Source: Casuarina equisetifolia
Lineage: Eukaryota > Streptophyta > Magnoliopsida > Fagales > Casuarinaceae
Reading direction: 5' to 3'
Assembly (NCBI GenBank): GCA_028551475.1
Contig: CM052357.1
Span: forward strand, 6,433,931-6,497,930
Length of the DNA: 64,000 nt
Of this stretch, positions 33,727-44,418 are shown one piece after another (the stretch's first letter is position 1; each line of letters opens with the position of its first letter). A model generated the notes under the pieces. It searched no databases, was not told where the DNA came from, and saw nothing but the letters and a program-made list of their open reading frames with translations. Both the position numbers and the translations under genes were made by a program.

Positions 33727-36010
33727 CACAGATTGCAAAGAGGCATGAGTCAATTGCCTCTTTATGGCAAGTGCGTGTGTGTGTGTGGTTAAAGTGGTGG
33801 TGTTGGAGAGCAGGACATGCTGCAACAGTTGTCTACTTGGCTCGTTACACACCTTAAGCCTACAATCTCCTCTAAGTATATACAACCTAGTTACTTTTAG
33901 CAACTAACCCACAATATATAAGTACGTGAAATCAAGATGGAGATTCCATGCACTATGCTTACGGAGAAAGTTAAAAGGGACTTCTCATGGGACTTTTCTT
34001 ACGAGTGGCTTGAAGATGTGGTATAGTGGACCTATCTCTCTTAAATACCACATTCTATCGCAAGTGATCAAAGAGCGAAATGCTTTAAATGGAAATTCAA
34101 TTTCTAATAAATGATTCGTGTATGGAATCTACTTGTAGATTAACAGTGACGTATTTTATAGGAAGTAAATGGAATAATAATAAATTAGTCTACTAGGTTG
34201 GCTGCAGTCTGCCCAGGTTCAACCTAAAATAACTTCTAAAGCAAGCAACTTGATCACAGTCAATTGTGTATTGAAATGGTTCAAGCCATGTTCTATTTGG
34301 TCTATTATTAGTACAACCAAATTTAAGATACCCAATTTTGAATTGATGTTTGAAAAATGTTTTAAATTTTATGAAGTAATATGTGCCTAACATTTTACCC
34401 TCATATTGTTTAGGTTAATGTTATTATTTGTGATCTTAGGGACCAATTTAACACACATTAGATATCTAAAAGGATGCTACACACAAATGTCTTTCATCGT
34501 TAAGTTGTTGATTTAATTATTTTTTTTTATAGAAAGTGTGACTATTTTATATAGGCCACAGTGTACTAACATTGTCATTTAACTCGTAGTAGCAAGACTC
34601 ATGTTGCAACACAAATTGCAGAGAGGCCTGGAGCAATTGCCTTTTCGTGGCTTTTGTGTGTGTGTGTGTGTGTGTTTAAAGTGGAGATATTAAAGAGCAG
34701 GACGTGCTACAATAGTTGTCTGCCTAGCTTGTTACACACCCTAAGCCTACAACCTCCTTTAAGCATATACAAACTAGTTATAGCTCGTTACACACCCTAA
34801 GCCTACAACCTCCTTTAAGCATATACAACCTAGTTACTTTTAGCAACTTACACATAGTACACAAGCACGTGAAATCAAGATGGAGATTTCATGCATTGTG
34901 CTTATGAAGAAAGTTGAAAGAGACTTCTCATGGGACTTTTCTTATGAGTGATTTGAAGAGGTGGTGTAGTGGACCTATTTCTCTTAAATATTGCATTCTA
35001 TTGCGAGAGTTCAAAGAACAAAATGTTTTAAATGGAAATTCAATACCTAATAAAAGTTTCATCTATGGAATCTACTTCTAGATTAACGGTAACATACTTT
35101 TATGGGAAGTGAATGAATTAGTAATATATCAGTTTACTACGTTGGTTGCAATTTGCCCATGTTCAACCCAAAATAACTTCTGAAATGAGTAGCGTACTCA
35201 TAGTTAATTGTGTATGGAAATGGTTTAGGCCATGTTCTATTTGGTCTATTATTAGTACAACCAAAATTAAGATACCTAATTTTGAATTGATGCTGGAAAA
35301 ATATTTTAAAATTTAAAAAGTAATATGTGCCTAACATTTTACCATCATATTGTTTAGGTTAGTGTTATTATTTGTGATCTTAGGGACCAATTTAACACAG
35401 TAGATACCCAGAAGGATGCTACACACAAATGTCTTCCATAGTTAAGTTGTTGATTTAATTTATTTCTTTTTATAGAAGTGTGATTATTTTATATAGGCCA
35501 TAATGTACTAGCACTATCATTTAACCTATAACAGCAAGGCTATTGTTGCAACACAGATTGTAGAGAGGCCTGGAGTAATTGCCTCTTTGTGGCCTGTGTA
35601 TGTGTAGTTAAAGTAGAGGTGCTAGAAAGTAGGACGTGGTTCAATAGTTGTTTGTCTGGCTCGTTATGCACCCTAAGCCTATAGCCTCCTCTAAGCATAT
35701 GCAACCTAGTTACTTTTAGCAACTGACACATGATATAAAAGCATGCAAAGTCAAGATGGAGACTTCATGCACTATGCTTACAGAGAAAGTTAAAAAAGAC
35801 TTCTCATAGGACTTTTCTTGCAAGTGGTTTAAAGAAGTGGCATGGTAGACCTATTTTTCTCAAATACTGCCTTTTATCTCAAGTGATCAAAGAACAAAAT
35901 GCTTTAAATGGAAATTCAATACCTAATAAAAGTTCCATTTATGGAATCTATTTGTAGATTAATAGTAACATAATTTATGGAAAGTAAATGGACTAATAAT
36001 AAATCAACCA
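33727..36010. repeat. Tandem array, about 2.5 units of 0.88-0.95 kb
   Basis: Unit 1 starts at about 33727, unit 2 at about 34611 and unit 3 at about 35556, each with ACA(G/A)ATTG(C/T)A(A/G)AGAGGC. Shared blocks include TTACTTTTAGCAACT, CTTCTCATGGGACTTTTCTT, GTTCTATTTGGTCTATTATT and TGATCTTAGGGACCAATTTA. Unit 2 has an internal duplication of about 50 bp (34727-34826) that contains CTCGTTACACACCCTAAGCC. Unit 3 is cut at about 36010, where copia sequence begins. No conserved protein was recognised. The units could be LTR-derived or a satellite seed. Confidence 0.85.
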
Positions 36011-36039
36011 ACTAGGCTAGCTATTATCTTGAAGCTTGC

Positions 36040-36550
36040 TTAAATGTATATAATGAATTTTCCAAGCAACATCTGATTTGCCCACCATGATGGAGAAATC
36101 CTAGAGGTGAATACATGTAGACCTTTAATAAATTGTCATGTAAGAAGGCATTCTAAACATCTAATTGATGGAGATCCAATTGTCTCATTGCAACCACATT
36201 GATAATTGATCTCTTGGTTAGTGACTTTGCTACTAGTGAATATGTTTCATTATAATCAATCTCTTTTTGTTATGTATATCCTTTGGCCACTAGCTTAAGC
36301 TTATACCTTTCAATCGTACCATTAGCATAGTAGTTTAACTATTACACCCATTTATATCTTATGGCCTTATGACCTAGTGGAAGCTATATAACATCTCGCA
36401 TTTAATTAGCCTTGAGGGCTACCAACTATCGATCCATGGCCTTAACTCAATAGTTGTTCTTAAGTATTTAATGATATGTCTTAAGCTTAATATTAGTAGC
36501 AATGGTGGCAATAAAATTTTGATAGTGTGGAAAGAAAATGTCAAGTGTGT
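36040..36550 (-). mobile_element. Ty1/copia reverse transcriptase fragment (fossil)
   Basis: The minus strand carries the start of a copia reverse transcriptase domain, including the conserved region around the KxKLVAKGY block at about 36270-36330. It adjoins the truncated third unit of the tandem array. Broken and old. Sequence to its right up to about 36950 may be the hinge region of the same element. Confidence 0.7.
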
Positions 36551-38789
36551 AATGGTTTGAGATAGGATAATGATTATTTAGCCCTATGGAAGTGGCTAAA
36601 CACATGTAAATTGGTGGTTGTGTCGGTTATGATGATCACCAACAAACTGGAGGTGGTTGCACTAAAGAGGATTTTAAAGATTAATTAGTTATTTAATATG
36701 GTGTAACTATGTGGGAGTTAAGAAGTGAATCATATGGTTGATTTAATGGCACATCTATATGAGAATCGGGTGGATGATCTTGCTATGTAGGACCTAAGGG
36801 TGTCTCTAGAGTGATTGAAGATGGATCATGTGTCTAAACAATGTATGAAGTGGGCGTTTACTAATTCAAGGACTAATCATAAGTGGAAGCTAAAGGGTGA
36901 CTCACCTACGTATAAAAATAAGCTAAAGCCTAAAAAAGTAAGGCTTATAAGACAATGAGTGCAAGAAGTAACTACTAAATCCCATTAAATCAACATTTAA
37001 AAATTTATAAAAACATAAATTCCTAAGCTCAATAAAAGGAACCTTCTACAATCTATGCAATTTTATAGCTGTTATTGTAACTTAGACATGAAGGAACCTA
37101 TCTATGATTGGATACTTCTTATCCTCCCAATGACTACTCCAAACTTTTTTGACCTAGTGTTGTTACTATGATTCTAAAAGTTCTTCCACTCTTAAGCCTT
37201 TTGCATTTTATGTGATTTTATGACCATTATTGTAACTTGGGCATAAAGAAACCTATTTGTGATTAGATGCTTCTCATTCTCTTGATGACCATTTCAAACT
37301 CTTTGACCCAATGTTATTATTGTCATTCAAAGGTTTTTCCATTGTCATTCCAAAAGTTCTTCCACTATCAAGCCTTTGACTCCACCCCAAAGTTATTCCA
37401 TTATTCTAGAATTCCTCAATTTTTATCTTCTTTTTCTTAAACTCTAGGGTTTTTCTTCTTTTTTTCCTCAAAATGATCATCAACAAGAAGTAAACATTTG
37501 AAGAAGAGTTCAAGTACCTTAGAATCGCTTTTGAAAAAAAAAAAAAAAGAGATGATCATCAACAAGTTAATGTTGAAGGAGAGTTCAAATAGCATAAAAC
37601 AACTTACGATGAGTTTATGGATTTGCTTACTTGCTCAAATTAAATGTGTGAAGACTTGATGCTCATTTTCTTTGTCTAAAGAAGCAGGTAATTGGCGAGG
37701 TTGATGGTGGTAGTGATTGGGCTACAAAGGATGTTAATATTAATGAATATGTGCGAGAACTTATAAATAATGTCTCTATCACCATTAATCAACTCTAGGC
37801 TAGACTTATGGATTTAGATAGGGTTTTAAACAAAGTTTGTACAAAAACTCAAGTCAAAGGATCATTCACTACTTGCATTATGATGCTTAAAGGGTAACAT
37901 CTTGCATTCGATCAATGTGGAAAATAGTGAATTTATGATTTTTAGGGCCAACACATTGATGTATAAATCCTTAACACGCTCATGTATATAATTCCCAACA
38001 TAACAACATTATTTCAATGTTCCATATCAACTAAGAAAGAATGAGTCATGATAGGCTAAATTCAACTAAAAAGTCTAGATTCATTGTTCTCTCAAGATAC
38101 ATTATAGTTGATGGCACTAATGTATTTTTAGACAATGTGTATCCAAAAGAAATTAAGAATCTTATGTCAAATAGTGTAAAACTATAGGAGTTGGTTGTGA
38201 CAATTGCATTAAAGTTGGTGTTGATTAACTCATTCGAACATGAGCTTTACACCCTATTTGCAACAACGGCTTACAAAGCACGCATGTGTTGCGGAAAAGG
38301 GGGGGGAGCACAACAAGGAAAAGATCAATGATACTACCTTTGTCATTACACACATTGTAACACAAAATTAGTTCTTTTTGATACCTTTTTCTTCTTTATG
38401 TAAATAACATTTATAAAATCAATGTTTTTTGCTAAAAAAAAAAAAGAAAACATCAACATTTTAATAGATGCCATTCAAGTAGCCATATTCCATGAAGAAG
38501 AAGTTGTGGCTAGGTGAAGAAAAGACTAATTGATTCTTTGACTTTTCATTGGGGAACACAAGCATGAGTTTTGGAATGTGCTCGTAGCCAAGTTTGCCTT
38601 AGTCAAGGGTCTTTTTCTACAATTTCATTAGGAATTGCCTACATTGCAAGGCCGGGAAGGTTGGTGCTTGGACCCTAGTCCTATACAACTATTTACCCTT
38701 GATGGTCAAGTGCTCTTTATAGCATTTTTCCACCCCATGTTTCACGCTTAAGCACCTAATTTGTTCCATAAAAATCAAAAGTTGAATTT
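36551..38789. other. No gene recognised
   Basis: AT-rich DNA with a diverged internal duplication (CTATGCAATTTTATAGCTGTTATTGTAACTT at about 37058 and TTGCATTTTATGTGATTTTATGACCATTATTGTAACTT at about 37200). It also has short repeats around ATGATCATCAACAAG (about 37474 and 37553). No coding similarity was seen. Confidence 0.5.
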
Positions 38790-39340
38790 TCGGGATGATT
38801 TTTCCTTTCTACACAAAAACATGGTCTACTTAAATCATGTATCTGTGTCAATTAAAAGTTGTCCAAACTTTTTAACTCCACTAATTTCATACTAAGTTAA
38901 GTATAATAAGTGTTGATCCTAATAATAGTAACATTGATTTTCTACTTTTGGTTCACGGGGAAAAAAAATTGCGCTAAAATAAGTAACTTCTTTTTAATTT
39001 CTTTAGAATCTAAGCTTAGCTTTCCATTTTTTTAAACCATTACTATTATTTTATGCTCAATTAATTAAAATATTATTAATGGGTCAATATATTTAAACTC
39101 TATTAATTTAAAATTACTATCTAATTATTATCTTGGGTATTTTATTTGATATGATAGCGCAGCCAATGATAGCGGTTCTTAGTCAAATGTGTAGGTCAAG
39201 CGGAGTCGCTGGATATCTAGGCGACTTTCTTCTTCAATATTCTCGTGTTTTGCTGCCGTGATCGGTTCATAGCAGCAAAGAACATTCCAATTCCTTAAAC
39301 CGAAATTCACCGACCTGAGAGCGAGAGAGACCTCGGTCCG
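38790..39340 (+). promoter_or_regulatory. Upstream region of ACD11 copy D
   Basis: Resembles the B and C upstream regions (CACTAATTTCATACTAAGTTAAGTATAATAAGTGTTGATCC in parts, GCGACTTTCTTCTTCAATATT, GCAGCAAAGAACATTCCAATTCC). A short extra stretch (TGTTTTGCTGCCGTGATCGG, about 39247-39266) lies between the CGACTTTC block and the leader. This copy also keeps less of the distal part. Confidence 0.6.
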
Positions 39341-42300
39341 ATGGCAGGCCTGAACGACGAGAAGCCTCTGAGGAAGATATCGGAGTCCTTCAAGGAGCTC
39401 GCGGGCACCGTCAATTCCCAAACTGCAGAAGTGGAGGTCGCGCCATTCTCTCGTGCGTGCTCTCATCTCTCACCTCTTTTCGGCTGCCTGGGCATCGCCT
39501 TTAAGTTTGCTGAGATGGACTACGTCGCCAAGGTACATGCTGACGCCTGGATTTCCCACGTTCTTCGCAAACATGAAGAATAAAAGTTTCAACTGTGTTT
39601 AACCGATACGTCCAATGGAAGTATCGGTTTGGTTTGATTGAACTGTGTTTTATAATTGTGTTAGGATTTAAAATGATAAGCATTGGAGTTCAATCGTGGT
39701 AGTTAGCAGTTTTTTTGGAAAACAAACGGCAAGTTTGACTCTTGACTCCTGCCTCAAATTTTGATTCCGTTTTGTTGGAGCGGCAATTCATATTTTGGGT
39801 GGCTATGACGCGAGATTATGAAATTAAGATTGATGAAGAGAATAGTGTGAACTGATGGACTTGTTTTTGAAATTTTTGGGGGACTGGAATGTCAAAATTT
39901 CAACTTTTTGTGCATTTCGTACGAATATCATGATTTAATCGATGAATTAGTTGATTGTTTTGTCAGTTTTGGTTGTTTTTGTGTTAATTGATTCACTGCC
40001 TGATGATAACAGGTTAATGATCTCGTGGATGCTTCAAAGTCGATCGAGACCTTGCAGGCTTTACTTGAACGGGATGTAGAAGCAGACACAGTAAAGAAAG
40101 GTGGTAGTCATTCGAGAAACCTCTTGAGAGTGAAACGTGGGCTCGACATGGTCAAAGTGCTCTTCGAGCAAATCCTGGTTACGGAGTAAGTGTATCGTCA
40201 ATTCCTTCAAGTTGTGGCTCTTTGCCCGTTTCTGGTGACTTTCAGCACGTATTAGCTTTCTGCCCTGGACAATTTCTTATTTCTGTTGAGTCTAGTTGAA
40301 TGCACATGTTCGTTTGTACAGTGGGAAAATGAAGGAGGAGTAATAAAACTGATACTGCCCTAAAGATTACTTGGCATAACTCTGCTAAGCTATGAGCGAC
40401 ATATTGATACATAAATCATTGAAAAGAACTCGACTGGTAGCATATCTCTTTGGAGAGGAGAAAATACTGGAGCGCAATATCCATCAAATGATTTCCTTTT
40501 TGGTACTGTTTTCACTTAAGTCTTGCTGATCTTTCTTGTGTCTAACATCATCATGCCATTCTATTGGTCCAGCATAATTGTACCATTCTATTGTACATGT
40601 CACACTTACTTGTCATCTGAGTATAAGAAATGACCGGAAATGAATCATATCAATTTATAGTCTTAAATGCCCACCTGTCCTGTCCCTAGTCATTAGCGGG
40701 ACTAAAGTGAGCAATGATTTATTCTGTGGTAAATGAGAAATTAAAGATCAACGAACAAGAAATAAGCACAATTCAAATATGTACTTGAGATAAATATGGG
40801 CCAGTTAAAGGAGGATAGAGGTAAAAAGAATTCAATTTTTGAGGGGATGAATTTACATCTGTTGAGGGTCATACAAGAAGAATTCTTTCATTAAATTTCT
40901 AATTCATATGGAAGAGAGTTAAATGAATAATTAGATGAGGGAGAGTTTGAAATAAAATGGTTAAATGACTGTGATATCTGACCTTTCACAAATTCTGATC
41001 CTAGATAAGTAGAAAGGCCATACGGTTCTTACAGTCAACCTTGATGCTTAAGATCTTATTTTTCCCTCTTTTTCAGTGGTTTGCATAAGACTTAGGGGCC
41101 AGGACAGGTTTCTTGAAAGTAGAGAAGCACAGACACAGCCAAGGCATGGGCGTCTGTGGGAATTGGAAACACAAATTTTCATTTGTGTGTTTCAAATTAG
41201 AGGGACAACAATTACACTTGGTTTGGTTAAATTTTCGAAGCAGAATTAGATGGAGATTGGTTTCTTTTATTAGGTCATATGTGGTTCTGTCGAAATGGTT
41301 GGGGATTAGCTAATTCCTGCTGCTGATGGCACATGGATATTGTTTAGAATTTATATAGTTGAAGGGCGTGCCTTCTGTGAATGATAGCTATTAGTTTGCA
41401 TTGCCAAATTTGACAACTTTCATTGTATATTGTTGTAGATTATGTTATTGTGCAGCTAAAAAACCTTATAGCTGCTGCTAAACTTATGTCAAAGTCAGAT
41501 ACAAAGGGCTTCCTTTGGTCATGGTCATTTAACTTTTTGAATTTACTTTGGTTGACCGAAACTCATCTTTAGCATTTTCTTCGGCTAGCCACACACACAC
41601 ACTCACACACACACACACACACACATTTGAAATAGATAAAAGTGATACAAATCGTATTTTGCAGTAAAATGGCATAGGTTTGTATACTGAACGTAGAATT
41701 TTTTTGCCTTTTTGAAGGTTTATGCAGTATCCAAAACTAACAAAATTTTCCAGATGTCAAATTGATAGTACTTATATTAGAGGTGATATTTTGTCCTCCA
41801 CCTTTAAAGAACAGGGATTTGGCCAGGGTTTTATTCTACCTTATGTTAAGTTCATTGAGCTAAAGTTTGCCTTTGCAGGTGGATGACTCAGGTGATAAAG
41901 GGATGACATGGGTTTAGGTCGTTCTAAGATTTAGATTTAGCCTAGCAATAAAAAGAGGATACTTATTTGGCTTCCAACTGAACCCACGGCTTAAGAACTC
42001 CAGACTTGATAGAACAAGTGTGGTTTCTCAAACAGTTACCATTTTTCCCGTCCCTTTTTTGAAGTGGTCCACCTCCCTTTTGTTTTCATATTAGCTTTAG
42101 CGTGTGTAGCAAGCCATGTTGAAAGGATTGAAGCTTATCCTGAAGTTATGGTTGTTTAAACAAACGCTTCCATAGAAATTATAGGAGCTCATGGCATACT
42201 TGTTAGTTTTAGAAGTCTGGCACAACCAACTGTCTTTCGTGGTGTTGAAGGTCGGAGGCTGGCCCTGATGAATCTACTTGTTCAAAGATGTTATCAAAAT

Positions 42301-43332
42301 TCCCACGAAGTTTTATGTTCGTTTTCTACCCCTCCTTGGTTATAGTCCCACTTAAAGCAAATTTAAATGACACTTCTTGTTTAAGGTAATTACTTGTAAT
42401 TATTTGAAGTTCCTCTTAATAGCTTCTGTAGATTTCTTGGTCAAAAGGGATGAAAGTCTTCCCCTTGAAGATTCCAGATTGCCCAAATAGAGAAAGAACT
42501 CTTTTAAGAGTGAAGTTTTTGGACATTCCGTCAAAGCATGAAGAGCTAACACTGCTTTACATGCTTGGTTGCCAATAACCTTGGTTATGACACTATATGT
42601 AACAAATGGGCTACGAATCCAAATAAGTGAGTAGAGATGAAAATGATGTATAATAAAGTAGTAGTCTGGTATTAAAAAGAAATTCCAGTAATTTAGTGGA
42701 AGAATGACCTGATTGACTTTGATTGAAATTGATGTTATGTGGTTAATTTTATAAATGAAGTTAACAGTTGCTGATAATCATATGGCAGGGGGAATTCCCT
42801 AAAGGATCCAGCCTCAAAGGCTTATGCACAAGTATTTGCTCCACACCATGGATGGGCTATTAGAAAAGCCGTAGGTGCAGGGATGTATGCACTTCCTACA
42901 AAAGCACAACTGTTGAAGAAACTTAATGAAGATGGTGAGTTCATGAAGCAATTGGTAATTCTTGATTAAAAATCTCAATGAAGTAGTAAGAATACTACCT
43001 GTCAAGTGCCGTTTTCTAGACCTTTATTGCTTATTACACCAAACCAATCTATGCTTTGCATCCCCAATTGTCCTTTTGATCAATGAGGCTTTTCTAATCA
43101 AGAGTAATAAAAGTGAAACTCAAAAAGAAAAAAAAAACATTTGGGGCAATAGATAGAGGTAAGCTTGTGTTCTTCCATTCCAAGGTTTTTATTTTCTAAT
43201 TTAAGTAGCACTGTTTTACTTTCAGAGACATCGGCCAGGATTCAAATGCAAGGTTACATCACTGCATGTGCTCCCGTTATCCTTTACGTTGAAAGACTCT
43301 TCCTTTCAAGGGAATTGGGTATTGATTGGTAA
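39341..43332 (+). CDS. ACD11: ACD11-like ceramide-1-phosphate transfer protein, copy D (intact)
   Basis: Exons 39341-39532, 40013-40185, 42789-42934 and 43226-43332 join into 618 nt, giving 205 residues plus stop. Exon lengths equal those of copies B and C. This copy is closest to Arabidopsis ACD11 at several places: MDYVAK in exon 1, GSHSRNLLRVKRGLDMVKVL in exon 2, and APHHGWAIRKAV with AGMYALPT in exon 3, where B and C have TIRK and V/I after the His pair. D60, K64, R99, R103 and the second His are present. Intron 2 is 2.6 kb and carries a (CA)n microsatellite and about 1.2 kb absent from copy B. It lies upstream of the complete CPSF30, so it is best read as the original locus. Confidence 0.92.
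41590..41626 (+). repeat. (CA)n microsatellite in ACD11-D intron 2
   Basis: A nearly pure CA repeat of about 37 bp with one CT interruption. Confidence 0.9.
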
Positions 43333-43791
43333 AATTTGAAGTTGTTATGGTCAATTTCTCTCAAATTGGAACCAATTACTGTTGTTGTGTATTATCATAA
43401 TACCATGAAATTATTGTAAATTCCAAATAATTGTATTGCTAAGTTAATGGAACTTGAAATTCCTTGTAATTGTTTGAGATTGTGATACTCAAAAAATGTC
43501 ACAACTCTTTCAAACAATATGGATCCTTGACGATATCTCAAGGATCAAGCTAAGAGGCTTCTTTAGAATACCTACTCTTTTTAAAAATTGGAGATATAAG
43601 TCGAACATAAGCAATGCCTTTGTACGTGGGTTTTAATCCCCTTGACTATGTTTTTAACTAAATTTAAACATGCTTTAGGGAGAATTGTTAGTTTTTGTTT
43701 AAGTCATTAAATAAAATTTGGTAGAAGTTTTGGATCATGCAAAAAGAAAAAAAAACGATGTATATATTTTTAAAATGTTTATTAGCAATTG

Positions 43792-43823
<32 letters not shown>

Positions 43824-44418
43824 TATAAATAGCAATTGATATTAAGTTATCACAAAATACAAAAATAAATTTTATACATATATATGTATATATTATAAAT
43901 AGAAAAAATATGTTAATAATTTTTATTAATACCTGATGTTTTGATATTAAGCTACCACAAAATATAAAAAATATAAATATAAAATACATCAAAATTTTTT
44001 AAAACATTTTGATTAATAGCACTTACATTACTTAAGCATGGTTTTCAAAATTCTTAGATTTTCCATAAGAAAATCAAAAAATTACTTTCTACCACAGGAA
44101 ATCATATGATTTCATACAAATGTCATCGTTTTGTGGATTTATTTAGCATCAAAATATGATGATTTATTAGAAAATTTTGATTTTCCAAAAAAGAAATCGT
44201 TCATATTCGATGTGGGAATGGTAAATGCGAGTTCCAGAGCGTTGGGATGGCCAATGTTCAGAAGCCCACGCTGTTCTGCCGTAAATGACTTCAATTGTCT
44301 CCAGGGTTTAACTCAGAACTCACCAATCCTGTCACTCTAACTCCATTCAAATCAAACCGAAAGCTCTGCAAAAACCTAATTCTTAAACCAGCACGACAAA
44401 CGAGATTACATCCCTTCC
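43333..44418. promoter_or_regulatory. ACD11-D to CPSF30 spacer with CPSF30 upstream region
   Basis: The ACD11 3' flank is followed by very AT-rich DNA with (TA)n tracts (43791-43825). From about 44030 comes the CPSF30 upstream region shared with modules A and B (CTTAGATTTTCCATAAGAAAATC, TCATACAAATGTCATCG, ATTTTGATTTTCCAAAAAAG). About 70 bp before the ATG, the leader AAACCTAATTCTTAAACCAGC is shared with copy B. No clear TATA box was chosen. Confidence 0.55.

Noticed and set aside
37470-38450. Possible DNA transposon remnant
   Set aside because: No terminal inverted repeats, target duplications or transposase motifs could be recognised.
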